A stretch of 52,200 nucleotides of DNA from Pseudomonadota bacterium (GTDB lineage Bacteria; Myxococcota_A; UBA796; GCA-2862545). The position numbers and the translations under genes were made by a program. Below the pieces are notes generated by a model that was given only the letters and a program-made list of their open reading frames with translations, ran no database searches and had not been told where the DNA came from. The stretch lies in contig CANNIZ010000028.1 of assembly GCA_947505245.1 (NCBI GenBank), positions 1-52,200 of the forward strand, written 5' to 3'. Numbering within the stretch: position 1 is the first letter of the stretch; each line of letters starts with the position of its first letter. Below are positions 15,516 through 24,539 of this stretch, in pieces.

Positions 15516-17542
15516 GCGTCGTCGTCTGGCACGCGTACCACGGCGCGGAGGAGCGTGCGCTGCAGGACGCGGCCGACCAATTCGAGAAGCAGAGCGGCGT
15601 GGATGTGCAGATCGTGGCCGTGCCGTGGGGTGGCTTCGACTCGAAGGTGGAGACCGCCGTGCCCCGTGGCAACGGTCCGGACGTCCTGATCACCGGGCAC
15701 GCGAACATCGGCAAGTGGTCGAAGCTCGGCGTGATCGAGGCGCTCACGCCGATTGAAGGCCTGCGGCCGTTCACGGTCGAGGCGCTCACGTACAACGGAA
15801 AGGTGTGGGGCGAGCCGCTCGCGTTCAAGAGCCCGGTGCTGCTGTACGACCCGGCGGTGATCAAGGTCCCGCCGCGCACGACCGACGAGATGCTCGCGCT
15901 CGCCGCGGACCATACGGGTCCCGGCAAGTACGGCCTCGCGTACGAGGCGTCCACCGCGTACTACCACGGGGCGTGGCTGCACGGCTTCGGCGGGAGCGTG
16001 CTCGTCGACGGGCTCGCGGCGCTCGACTCGGCTCCGTCCACCGAGGCGCTGCGGTTCGTCGCGTCGTTGGCCCCCTACCTGCCCACGCGCCCCACCGCGG
16101 ACCGCGTCGGGCAGCTGTACGACGATGGCAACGCCGCGATGGTGATCTCCGGCCCCTGGTTCGTCGCGGACCGCACGCGGCCGATCGCGGCGGCCACGCT
16201 GCCGATCGTGTCGGCCACGGGCCAGCCAGCGCGCCCGTACCTCACGGTCGAGGCGGCGATGTTGTGCCCGGGGCACGACGGGCAGGCGCTCGCGTTCGCC
16301 GAGTACCTGGCCGGACCCGAAGGCGCCGCGATCCGCCGCGACGAGGGATTTCAGGCCGTCGCCGCGGACGTACCGCTCACGAATCCCCTGTTGGCGACGC
16401 TCGCTGCCCAGGCCGAGAGCGCCGTCCCGTTGCCGGTCGATCCCGATGTCCAGACCGCGTTCGAGGCGGAGAACCGCGCGTTGCGTCGCGTGCTGCGCGG
16501 CGCGGTGTCACCCGAGAACGCGGCGCAAGAGGCGCAGGCGTACTGGAAGTCGCTCGTCAAGCCGCGGCCCGAGCCCGCGTCGCCGCTGCCGTACGCGATC
16601 GTAGCGACCTTCCTCGGCTTGTTGGGCGCCGGCGCGGCGGGGCGCGCGATCGGCTCGCGCACCGCGCAGATCCGCACCAACGCGACGGACTACCTGTGGG
16701 TGCTGCCCGCCACGATCGCGGTGTTCGTGCTCGTCGCCGTGCCGTTCCTCGTCGGCGCAGGCGTGAGCTTGTTCGCGACCTGGCAGGGCGACTACGTGTT
16801 CGTCGGGCTCGACAACTTCGTCAACATCCTCACCTCGCGCGACTGGCCGCTCACGTCGCCGATGTCGTTCTTCTACGCGCTGGGGGTCACGGTCGCGTGG
16901 ACGATGGCGAACGTGGCGCTCCACGTCACCCTCGGGGTGACGCTCGCGCTCGCGCTGCGCGAGCCGTGGATTCGCCTGCGGCCCGCGTTTCGCGCGCTGC
17001 TCGTGCTGCCGTGGGCGGTGCCGAGCTACATCACCGCGCTGATCTGGCGGACGATGTTCGACGCGCAATACGGCGCCGTGAACCAGCTCCTGGGCGCGCA
17101 GATCGACTGGTTCGGATCGTTCTTCGCAGCGTTCGCCGCGAACCTCACCACGAACACCTGGCTCGGCTTCCCGTTCATGATGGTGGTCACGCTCGGAGCG
17201 CTGCAGGCGATCCCGCGCGACCTCGAAGAGGCCGCGATGATCGACGGCGCGGGCTACTTCACGCGGTTCCGGCACGTGGTGTGGCCGCTGCTCGCGCCCG
17301 CGCTGCTGCCCGCGGTGGTGATGGGCTCGGTGTGGACGTTCAACATGTTCATCGTCGTGCGCCTCGTGTCGGACGGCGAGCCCGATGGCGCCACCGAATT
17401 GCTCGTGTCGCAGGCCTACAAGTGGGCGTTTACGCGAGGCAACCTGTACGGCTACGCGTCGGCGTACGCGGTGATCATCTTCTTCGTGCTGCTCGCGTAC
17501 TCGCGCGTCACGGCGCGGCTGCTCGCCCGGAATAAGCCATGA
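15512..17542 (+). CDS. Fused solute-binding protein and MalF-type permease
   Basis: A 676-residue fusion. Residues 1-350 are a complete MalE-type (family 1) sugar-binding protein: it begins at strand 1 (VVVWHAYHGAEERAL) and contains GPDVLITGH, PLAFKSPVLLYDP, YDDGNAAMVISGPWF and an AFAEYLAGPEGA helix. A single membrane segment (359-379) and a basic linker (RAIGSRTAQIR) lead to a six-segment permease (394-676) with the EAA loop DLEEAAMIDGAGYFTRF and PLLAPALLP. By the positive-inside rule the binding domain should face the periplasm, yet it has no signal peptide: the first residue is directly before strand 1. The ATG at 15512 overlaps the ATPase stop, and the frame upstream is Arg-rich, not hydrophobic. 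It is part of the importer operon. Confidence 0.9.
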   Translation: MSVVVWHAYHGAEERALQDAADQFEKQSGVDVQIVAVPWGGFDSKVETAVPRGNGPDVLITGHANIGKWSKLGVIEALTPIEGLRPFTVEALTYNGKVWGEPLAFKSPVLLYDPAVIKVPPRTTDEMLALAADHTGPGKYGLAYEASTAYYHGAWLHGFGGSVLVDGLAALDSAPSTEALRFVASLAPYLPTRPTADRVGQLYDDGNAAMVISGPWFVADRTRPIAAATLPIVSATGQPARPYLTVEAAMLCPGHDGQALAFAEYLAGPEGAAIRRDEGFQAVAADVPLTNPLLATLAAQAESAVPLPVDPDVQTAFEAENRALRRVLRGAVSPENAAQEAQAYWKSLVKPRPEPASPLPYAIVATFLGLLGAGAAGRAIGSRTAQIRTNATDYLWVLPATIAVFVLVAVPFLVGAGVSLFATWQGDYVFVGLDNFVNILTSRDWPLTSPMSFFYALGVTVAWTMANVALHVTLGVTLALALREPWIRLRPAFRALLVLPWAVPSYITALIWRTMFDAQYGAVNQLLGAQIDWFGSFFAAFAANLTTNTWLGFPFMMVVTLGALQAIPRDLEEAAMIDGAGYFTRFRHVVWPLLAPALLPAVVMGSVWTFNMFIVVRLVSDGEPDGATELLVSQAYKWAFTRGNLYGYASAYAVIIFFVLLAYSRVTARLLARNKP

Positions 17543-18387
17543 GGGCCCCGTCCGTCCCGGTGCAGGTCGTCGTTCACGCGGCGTTGATCGTGTTCACCGC
17601 GCTCACGCTGTACCCGATCCTGTGGGTCGTGCGGATGAGCGTGTCGCCGGGCCAGGGCTTCCAGTCGGGCCTGTCGCCGATCCCGGAGCACGTGTCGGGC
17701 GAGCACTTCCGGGCGGTGATGGGCACCGTCGCCGCGGACGGCAGCTGGTTGTTCGCCCACCAGCTGTTGAACTCGATCATCGTGTCGTGCGCAACCGCGG
17801 CAGTCGGCGTCGCCCTCGCGACCACCGCCGCCTACGCGTTGTCGCGATTCCGCTTCCCGGGCCGTGAGGCCGGAATGGACGCGTTCCTCGTCACGCAGAT
17901 GTTCCCGAGCGTGGTCGTCGCGGTCCCGCTGTACGTGCTGCTCGACACCTGCGGGCTGCTCGACTCGACCGTGGGCCTCGTGCTCGTGTATGCGGCGACG
18001 TCGGTGCCGTTCTCTACGTTCACGCTCAAGGGCTTCTTCGACACGCTCCCGCGCGAGCTCGAAGAGGCCGCGTTGCTCGACGGCGCGTCGCGCCTGCAGA
18101 CGTTCGTCCGCATCATCCTGCCGCTCGCGAGGCCAGCCCTCGCGGTCACGTTCCTGTTCTCGTTCATGACGGCGTGGAACGAATTCGTGCTGGCGAACAC
18201 GCTGCTGTCGGACCCGCGCGCGTGGACGCTGCCCGTCGTGCTGCAGCGGTACGTGGACGACTACGGCACGCAGTGGGGCAACTTCGCGGCGGGGTCAATC
18301 CTGGTTTCGATCCCGGTCGTGGTGCTGTTCTTTGCGCTCCAGCGGCACTTCGTCGAGGGATTGACGGCCGGCGCCGTGAAGGGTTGA
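17539..18387 (+). CDS. Sugar ABC importer permease (MalG type)
   Basis: A 282-residue inner-membrane permease with six segments, starting at VVVHAALIVFTALTLYPILWV. The EAA coupling loop LEEAALLDGASRLQTFVRII is in the usual place, followed by LPLARPALAVTFLFSF and the typical AWNEFVLA. It pairs with the fused MalF-type permease and the ATPase at 14478 to form the translocator. The start overlaps the preceding stop by four bases (ATGA). The substrate cannot be told from the sequence; the homologues carry maltose-like oligosaccharides. Confidence 0.93.
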   Translation: MRAPSVPVQVVVHAALIVFTALTLYPILWVVRMSVSPGQGFQSGLSPIPEHVSGEHFRAVMGTVAADGSWLFAHQLLNSIIVSCATAAVGVALATTAAYALSRFRFPGREAGMDAFLVTQMFPSVVVAVPLYVLLDTCGLLDSTVGLVLVYAATSVPFSTFTLKGFFDTLPRELEEAALLDGASRLQTFVRIILPLARPALAVTFLFSFMTAWNEFVLANTLLSDPRAWTLPVVLQRYVDDYGTQWGNFAAGSILVSIPVVVLFFALQRHFVEGLTAGAVKG

Positions 18388-19367
18388 GCGAGCCGTCGCC
18401 CCCGAGGTGGCGTCGCGGCCTCGTGGTGCTGGGCTGGCTCGGCGCGGGGCTGGTCTTCACCTGGGGCCTCGCTCAGGCCCTGTTTCCCGACGCGACCTTC
18501 GCCCAGGGCGCCTTGCAGGTGGCCGGGGATTGGGCGGCGGTACCGGTCGTGGCGCTGCTCGTCGTGGCGCTCGTCGCGCGCGAACATCGCCTCGCGGCGG
18601 CGTCGTCGAGCGTGGTGATGCTCCACCTGCTGGCGCTGAGCGGCCTGTGGGGCTCGCGGGTGACGCCGCCGGCCTGTGGGCCTTCGATGACGATCGTGAG
18701 CGCGAACCTGTTGATGGTGCACCCGAACCCGGCCCCTCTGTTCGCGGAGCTCGAGGCCTGGGACGCCGACGTGTACGTGCTCCAGGAGTACTCGCCGCGG
18801 TGGGACTACCTGTGGATGGGGAGCCGCGTGTCGACGACGCACCCGTACGGGACGTCGCTCGTCCGCGAGGACTCGTTCGGCACCGCGATCTGGTCGCGGC
18901 ACCCGATCACCGCCGAGGTGTTCGACCTTGGCGGTGTGACCCAGAGCCGCGCGCGTGTCCCGTTCGGAGCCGGTGAGATCGACCTGATCAACGTCCACGT
19001 GCTGCCGCCGCGTACGAGCGAGTACTTCCCGCTGTGGCGGCAGGGGCTCGATGATCTCGTCGCGCTCGCGGCGGATGAGGCCGTTCCGTTTGTGATCACC
19101 GGGGACTTCAACGCGAGCCCGTGGTCGAAATTCGCGCGGGACATGCACGGCGTCGCCGACGACGCTTGGGAGCTGATCGGCACGGGCTTTGGGACGACGT
19201 GGCCGAACGGCGTGTTCCCGCTGCCTCCAGCGCGTATCGACCATGTTTTCCTGTCCCGCGATCTCACGGTGACGAGCTTTGGGATCGGGGACGCGCTCGG
19301 CTCGGATCACGCGCCGCTGCGCGTCGAGATCGCGCCTCGAACCGGCGGCGGTCTCTGCGTGCAGTGA
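18384..19367 (+). CDS. Membrane-anchored endonuclease/exonuclease/phosphatase (EEP) family hydrolase
   Basis: About 327 residues. Two or three N-terminal membrane segments (GLVVLGWLGAGLVFTWGLAQ, AVPVVALLVVALVA) precede a full EEP domain: SANLLMV, metal-binding Glu in VLQEYSP, AIWSRHPI, His in INVHVLPP, ITGDFNASPWS, RIDHVFLS and the final SDHAPL. Members cleave phosphoester bonds in nucleic acids, lipids or sugars; this YafD-like membrane form has an unknown substrate. I place the start at the TTG that overlaps the permease stop (TTGA at 18384); a GTG at 18423 is possible. It is probably the last gene of the importer operon. Confidence 0.83.
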   Translation: MSEPSPPRWRRGLVVLGWLGAGLVFTWGLAQALFPDATFAQGALQVAGDWAAVPVVALLVVALVAREHRLAAASSSVVMLHLLALSGLWGSRVTPPACGPSMTIVSANLLMVHPNPAPLFAELEAWDADVYVLQEYSPRWDYLWMGSRVSTTHPYGTSLVREDSFGTAIWSRHPITAEVFDLGGVTQSRARVPFGAGEIDLINVHVLPPRTSEYFPLWRQGLDDLVALAADEAVPFVITGDFNASPWSKFARDMHGVADDAWELIGTGFGTTWPNGVFPLPPARIDHVFLSRDLTVTSFGIGDALGSDHAPLRVEIAPRTGGGLCVQ

Positions 19368-19417
19368 GCGGACGGCGGCGGCTCAGGATAGCGTGGGGGG
19401 TCCGTTTGGAGGAGCCG

Positions 19418-20452
19418 ATGCGTACCCTGTTCCCACTGTTCTCCCTCGCGCTCGTCGTCGCGTGCAGCCCCGCATCGGACGAGACCGGTCTCGACACCGA
19501 CTCCGCCGAGACCGACACGTTCGTGGACTCGGACACGACGGAGGGACCGTGCGTCGCCACGGTCGTACAGATCATCCCCCTCGACGGGTCGCTCGGGGTC
19601 GGCGTCGAAGAGGAGCTCTCGGTGACGTTCTCCGAGGCGTTGAACCCGAACGACGTCACGGCGTCGCTGGTCGCGGCGGACGCGAGCGTGGTTGACGTCA
19701 CGGTGGAGCTCGCGCCGGACGGCCTCTCCGGGGTGATCGGTCACCCGGCGTTGGCTGAGAGCACCGCGTACACCCTCAGCGTGTCTGCTTGCGACGCGCC
19801 TTCGACGACCGGCTTCACGACCACTGCGGGGCCGGTGGACGAGACGATCGAGCACGGAACCTACGCGCTCGACTACGCCACCGTCGACTGGGTCCAGCCC
19901 GCGTGGGCATCCGCGTTCCGCGGCCTGCTCGGCCTCGACTACGTGCTGGTCGAGGTGCTCGACGTCGATCTCGCACTGCAGGAACTCGACGCGGTCGGCG
20001 CGGTCGGCTTCCTGGACGCCGTGTCCGGCGACATCTATCAGGGCGCCTGCTACGACCCGATGATCTACAACAACGTCGACTTCAGCGACAACCCGAGCTT
20101 CCAGGCGGGGCCGTCGGATCTGTACATCCCGAGCGGCAACCTCACGATCGCGAACCTGCGCATCCAGGCGGCGTTCAGTGACTCCGGGGATGCGCTCGTC
20201 GGCATCGACATCACCGGCCAGATCGACGCGCGGCAGATCCAGGAGAACTACCCGATCCTCGACGCGTGCGTGCTCGCGACGAACAACGGCGACAGCTGCG
20301 TCGCGTGTGACTCGGACGGCACGCTGAACTGCCTGAACCTGTGGCTGTCGGCCGACGAGGCGCCGCTGGTGAACAACGTCATCGATATCTACGGCATGCC
20401 GGGCCTCGACGAGACCTACGTCGCCGCCGACGATTCCCGCTGCAACCCATGA
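19418..20452 (+). CDS. Lipoprotein with Big_5-like domain, first of a paralogous pair
   Basis: A 344-residue lipoprotein with lipobox VVAC (Cys16) followed by an Asp/Thr-rich spacer. Residues about 45-135 are a bacterial Ig-like (Big_5) domain (VVQIIPLDGSLGVGVEEEL ... VTFSEALNP ... STAYTLSV). The C-terminal 200 residues form a second domain shared with the next gene: G-x-YALD-x3-x-W, an ELDA-[VI]-GA motif, a CYDP/PCFA segment, and near the end the cysteine signature C-x2-C-x-S-D-G-x3-C. I know no family name for this domain. The ATG at 19418 has GGAGGAG upstream. It overlaps the next gene by four bases. Confidence 0.75.
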   Translation: MRTLFPLFSLALVVACSPASDETGLDTDSAETDTFVDSDTTEGPCVATVVQIIPLDGSLGVGVEEELSVTFSEALNPNDVTASLVAADASVVDVTVELAPDGLSGVIGHPALAESTAYTLSVSACDAPSTTGFTTTAGPVDETIEHGTYALDYATVDWVQPAWASAFRGLLGLDYVLVEVLDVDLALQELDAVGAVGFLDAVSGDIYQGACYDPMIYNNVDFSDNPSFQAGPSDLYIPSGNLTIANLRIQAAFSDSGDALVGIDITGQIDARQIQENYPILDACVLATNNGDSCVACDSDGTLNCLNLWLSADEAPLVNNVIDIYGMPGLDETYVAADDSRCNP

Positions 20453-21351
20453 GAACCACCATGCTCCGTCACGTCGTTCCGTTCGCCCTCCTCGCCGGCT
20501 GTGCGTGCCCCGAGATCCTCTCCGTCACCCCCGCGGACGGCACAGGTCCCGTTGCGCGCGACGCGGTGATTCGCGTGGCGCTCGACGGCAAGCCCGGCAA
20601 GATCGAGTTCACCGTCACGGGACCCGACGGCGCGATCCCCGGCGCTGTGTCGCTCGGTGAGACGGAGGCGGTGTTCACGCCCACCGATCTGCTCCCCGAG
20701 GGCGCAGACATCGACTACTCCGTCGCGCTGTGCGACGCGACGTCGTACGGCACGTTCACGGTGGGGGCGATCGAACACGCGACGCCGCCTGACGAGCTCG
20801 CCGGCAACACGTATGCGCTCGACCTCACGAACGCGACGTGGGTGACGCCGCCGTCCGGCGGCGCGCTGATCGAGCAGTTCTTCGGTGGCGCCGTGCTCGT
20901 CGGCATCGAGGCGGTGTCGGCCACCGAGCTCGACGCGATCGGCGCGTCCGGCCAGGCCACGACGAACGGCGGCTGGCAGCAGGACCCCTGCTTCGCGACG
21001 ATCGACTTCGAGCCGGTCGATTTCACGTCGAATCCGTACTTCAACATCCTCGCGGACTCCGTTGAGTTCACCGTACAGACGGCCGTGATCACGGTCCACA
21101 ACGTCGAGATCTCGGGCGGGCTCACGTCCGACGCGGTTGTCGACGGCACGTTCGCGGGCGAGATCGACTTCCGCGAGGTGACTGCGGTGAACGACGGCTG
21201 CTCGATGGTGGGCATGATCGGGCTTTCGTGTACGGACTGCACGAGCGACGGCGAGCCGTTCTGTATGTTCATCGAGGCGGAAGACGTGACCGGCGAGGTG
21301 CTCCCGGGGCTCACGGTGGTGGCGAACGAGGACCCTCAGGAGTGCAACTGA
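20449..21351 (+). CDS. Lipoprotein, second of a paralogous pair
   Basis: A 300-residue lipoprotein with lipobox LLAGC (Cys18). It has the same order as its neighbour at 19418: an Ig-like domain (ILSVTPADGTGPVARDAVI ... GADIDYSVALCD), then the shared unnamed domain (NTYALDLTNATWV, ELDAIGASG, DPCFATIDFEPVDF, SNPYFNI, and C-x2-C-x-S-D-G-x3-C as SCTDCTSDGEPFC). The pair arose by tandem duplication and is probably co-translated (ATGA overlap; an ATG at 20461 is the alternative start). Two lipid-anchored paralogues made together suggest a complex or recognition of related ligands; this is inference. Confidence 0.75.
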   Translation: MRTTMLRHVVPFALLAGCACPEILSVTPADGTGPVARDAVIRVALDGKPGKIEFTVTGPDGAIPGAVSLGETEAVFTPTDLLPEGADIDYSVALCDATSYGTFTVGAIEHATPPDELAGNTYALDLTNATWVTPPSGGALIEQFFGGAVLVGIEAVSATELDAIGASGQATTNGGWQQDPCFATIDFEPVDFTSNPYFNILADSVEFTVQTAVITVHNVEISGGLTSDAVVDGTFAGEIDFREVTAVNDGCSMVGMIGLSCTDCTSDGEPFCMFIEAEDVTGEVLPGLTVVANEDPQECN

Positions 21352-21355
21352 CCCG

Positions 21356-23962
21356 TCACAGGTCGTAGTTGCAGATCCGCCCGCCGGGCGCGTCGAACAC
21401 GCCGTTCGCGTTCGCGTCGAGGTAGATCGGGTTCGTGAGCGCGCGCGGGACGGACGTCGGCGAGAACTGTGGCAGACCGTCCGGGAGGGCGCCTTCACCG
21501 AACGCGGCGACCGTGACGTGGGTGTCGCCGCTGATCGCAAGCGCGACGTCGCCGTCGAATTTCACCACGCCGTTTGGCGCGGTCGCGGGCAGCGAGGCGA
21601 CCTCGTCGCAGTTCGCGAACACCACGATCTTCGTCACGTCGACGGCTGCGGGCGCCTCGACGTGCACGTGCAGCATGACCTCGCCGGTGGCCGCGACGAG
21701 CGCGCCGGGGCCCTGATCATCGATCGACACGCGCGCGAACGCGCCGCCGCTCACCACCGCCCGCCCGCCGCGGAACGCGTCGACGATCGCGGGCTCGTCG
21801 AGGTGGGCGAGGTCTTCGGGCGCAGCCACGTACACGCGCGGGTAGCCGGTCTCGTCGCCGCCGTGGTCGTCGCTGCAGCCCGTGGCGGTGACGCGGTGGC
21901 CCGCGTTGAGCAGGCTCTGCCACAGGTCGAACCGGTGGTTGCCGTCCGCGAACGGGGACCGGAAGCTGTTCATCACCTCGATGCCGTCGAAGTCCCAGGA
22001 CCACAGGTCCGCGTCGGCTGCGAGCCCGAGGCGCGTCGGATCGTCGAGCGTCGGGGTGGCGGTGACCACGTCCCAACCGACGAGGTCCATGTACCCGGGG
22101 TGGTTGAAGATGTTGATCCCACCGTCGCTGCGTGCGCGCATCGCCGCGAACAGATCGGTCAGGTCGAGGCCGTACCAGCGCACCGGGCCGCCGCGCGGCG
22201 TGCCGTCGGACTGGGCCGGGAACATCGTCATGTGCTCGGGGATCGTGGCGGTGACCTCCTCACCCGAGATCTGCGCGACGCGCCCCGTGAGGCCGGCGAG
22301 GGCGATGTCTGCGCTCTGATCGGCGATCACCTCGTGCTCGGTATGCACGACCACGTCGACGCCGTGTGCTGCGGCGTGGAGCATCTGCAGCTGCGGCAAC
22401 ATGCGGCTGTCGGGGCTGTGCGCGGAGTGGACGTGGGTGTCGAGCGACACGAAGCCGGTGGTGTCGACGACGTGTTGGAGCGTGGCCGTGAGCCGGACCG
22501 GTGATCCCGGCGGCACGTCGATCGCCCCGGCCACAGGCTCGTACTCGAAGCCGCGGGTCGCGGTCCACGTGTAGTGTCCAGGCGGGACGGGCTCATCGCT
22601 CGTGCCCGCGGTCCAGAGGTCGATGCGTTTGCCGTCGTCGCGGCGCAGGACGACGCGGGCGGGCACGGGGCCGAGATCGTCGGTGATCGCGAGCGACACG
22701 GTCCCACCACCGCCCATGGTGATCGCGAGGTCCCCGCCGTCCGGATCGACCGCGATGGGGGCGGCCTCGTCGCGCCCCGGCTCGCGCGCGACCGCGCGGA
22801 ACGTCCACGGGGTCGGGCTCATGCGCGGTACGGTGAGCGCGAACCGTCCGTCCGCGTCGGTGTAGCCGACATCGAGCGCGCCGTAGCCCTCGCCGCCGTC
22901 GGCCTGCAATTCGACGGTGGCCCCCGCGACCGGACCCGCGTCGTCGTTCACCGTCCCGCGGATCGTCACGGCGCTCGCGGTCGCGTCGGGCAGCACGTCC
23001 GGCGCGCGTGCGAGCAGGTCGGCCGCAGCCGAGTCCCCGCCGCTCACCGCGAACCACGTCGTGCGCGCGTCGGAAGCGCCGGGCGTCAGGTGGATTGGAT
23101 CGGTGATCGCCTGGTCGAGGTCGATCGAGATGTCGATGCCGGCGAGGTGGGTGTGGCCGAGGTTTCCGTGGTCAACGGCGTACGCGTAAGCGCCGCTCCC
23201 ACCGGTCGCCGTCAGGTACGGGATGCCCGTGTCCATCGCGAAGAAGCCGAGGTCGACGGACGACGTCGCGTACGCGCGGATGTCGTACGCCGGCGCGAAC
23301 GACACGAGCGCGGCGGTGGCGAGCTGCACCTCGTCGGTGCTCGGGTTCGCGAGCCCGAAGTCGATGCGGACGACGGGGCTGTCGGGCTCGAGCACGTAGT
23401 CGACGGTCAGGTCCAGGCCCCACGGCGCGGACGCGGCCCGCCCGCCGCCGTCGTTCACGAGCGAGCGGATGAGCTCGTCGTCGGCGAGCCAGTGCTGATC
23501 GTCGGTGCCCGTCGCGCGCACGATCGCGGGGCCGCCGTCGGACCCGTCGGCGAGCACCTCAACGCGATCGGCCCTAAACCCGCGCACGATCGACTCGTTC
23601 GGGCTCGTGATGTCGAGCGACGTGAGCACGAGGCCGATCTCGTCGAGCCCGTCATCGGCGGTGGGTGCGCACCCTTCCATCGCGACGGCATCGGCGAGCG
23701 CGCCGCCGTAGTACCAGTACGTCGCGTTCGCGTCGGGGCGCGTGATCACGAACGCGGCGTGTTCGTTGGCGAGCAGGAAGTCGCCGCGCGTGCCGACGGC
23801 CACTGCGCCGGGCAGCTTCGCGTCGACGCTGATCACCCGCGCCAACGCGCCCCCTGGCGTCGGACAGCCCTCGTCGAACAGGCCGTCGCCCGTCGTTATC
23901 GACGTGTCGGTGTCGTCCTTGTGGCACGCCAGAAGCAGCACGAGCGGAGCGAGGTTGCGCAT
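21356..23962 (-). CDS. PHP-domain lipoprotein, CehA/McbA family metallohydrolase
   Basis: An 868-residue lipoprotein (lipobox LLLAC, Cys13). After a beta-rich N-terminal half there is a carboxypeptidase-regulatory-like domain (IRGTVNDDAGPVAGATVEL ... YTDADGRFALTVP). The PHP metallohydrolase domain follows with LDTHVHSAHSPDS, HTEHEVI, GEEVT, NHPGYMDL and TGCSDDHGG as metal ligands. A C-terminal beta domain ends in a dockerin-like calcium loop (DANANGVFD). It should hydrolyse a phosphoester or ester at the cell surface; CehA itself is a carbaryl esterase, but the substrate here is unknown. The start at 23962 has GGAG close by; the longer frame to 24106 has no signal peptide. It converges on the lipoprotein pair. 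Confidence 0.85.
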   Translation of the reverse strand: MRNLAPLVLLLACHKDDTDTSITTGDGLFDEGCPTPGGALARVISVDAKLPGAVAVGTRGDFLLANEHAAFVITRPDANATYWYYGGALADAVAMEGCAPTADDGLDEIGLVLTSLDITSPNESIVRGFRADRVEVLADGSDGGPAIVRATGTDDQHWLADDELIRSLVNDGGGRAASAPWGLDLTVDYVLEPDSPVVRIDFGLANPSTDEVQLATAALVSFAPAYDIRAYATSSVDLGFFAMDTGIPYLTATGGSGAYAYAVDHGNLGHTHLAGIDISIDLDQAITDPIHLTPGASDARTTWFAVSGGDSAAADLLARAPDVLPDATASAVTIRGTVNDDAGPVAGATVELQADGGEGYGALDVGYTDADGRFALTVPRMSPTPWTFRAVAREPGRDEAAPIAVDPDGGDLAITMGGGGTVSLAITDDLGPVPARVVLRRDDGKRIDLWTAGTSDEPVPPGHYTWTATRGFEYEPVAGAIDVPPGSPVRLTATLQHVVDTTGFVSLDTHVHSAHSPDSRMLPQLQMLHAAAHGVDVVVHTEHEVIADQSADIALAGLTGRVAQISGEEVTATIPEHMTMFPAQSDGTPRGGPVRWYGLDLTDLFAAMRARSDGGINIFNHPGYMDLVGWDVVTATPTLDDPTRLGLAADADLWSWDFDGIEVMNSFRSPFADGNHRFDLWQSLLNAGHRVTATGCSDDHGGDETGYPRVYVAAPEDLAHLDEPAIVDAFRGGRAVVSGGAFARVSIDDQGPGALVAATGEVMLHVHVEAPAAVDVTKIVVFANCDEVASLPATAPNGVVKFDGDVALAISGDTHVTVAAFGEGALPDGLPQFSPTSVPRALTNPIYLDANANGVFDAPGGRICNYDL

Positions 23963-24014
23963 TTCTCCATCGTACCGCGGTCCTTGTGTAGGATGGCCAG
24001 CCAACGGGGGACCG

Positions 24015-24539
24015 ATGACCGAGATCCGCGTGGCCACCGCCGAGGACGCACCCGCGATCGTCGCGCTGCACCGCGAGGTGCTCGGGGAGCGGTCCTGGTT
24101 CATCACGTTGCCGGGGGAGCTTTTCGGCGGCGTCGATCAGCGCATCCGCCAGCTGCGCGAGTTCGCGCGGAGCCACAACAGCACGTGCCTGATCGCCCTG
24201 CAGGGGCCGCGCATCGTCGGGTTCGTCACCGCGACGGGCGGGCCGCTCGCCCGCATGCGTCACACCGCGAAGATCGAGGTCATGGTCGCGAAGGACGTTC
24301 GCGGCGCAGGCGTCGGCAAGGCGCTGATGGAGGCGTGTATCGCGTGGGCGGTCGCGAGCCCGGTCGTCGAGAAGCTCGGTCTCGCGGTGTTCGCCGACAA
24401 CGAACGCGCGATCGCGATGTACCGGTCGCTCGGCTTCGTCGAGGAGGGCCGGCGGCTAAGAGAGTACCGAATGGACGACGGGACCTACCGCGACGACGTG
24501 CTGCTGTGCCGACCCGTGAAGGACGCGCCTACCAGGTGA
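24015..24539 (+). CDS. GNAT family N-acetyltransferase
   Basis: A 174-residue acetyltransferase. It starts with the typical strand IRVATAEDAPAIVALHREV. Motif A with the acetyl-CoA pyrophosphate loop is VMVAKDVRGAGVGKALMEA (Q/R-x2-G-x-G/A), and motif B is KLGLAVFADNERAIAMYRSLGFVEEGRR. The start is the ATG at 24015, preceded by a G-run; the frame upstream is antisense to the PHP gene. The acceptor substrate is unknown; the pattern resembles RimI/L-amino-acid acetyltransferases. Its last 11 bases overlap the end of the convergent phosphatase gene. Confidence 0.9.
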   Translation: MTEIRVATAEDAPAIVALHREVLGERSWFITLPGELFGGVDQRIRQLREFARSHNSTCLIALQGPRIVGFVTATGGPLARMRHTAKIEVMVAKDVRGAGVGKALMEACIAWAVASPVVEKLGLAVFADNERAIAMYRSLGFVEEGRRLREYRMDDGTYRDDVLLCRPVKDAPTR

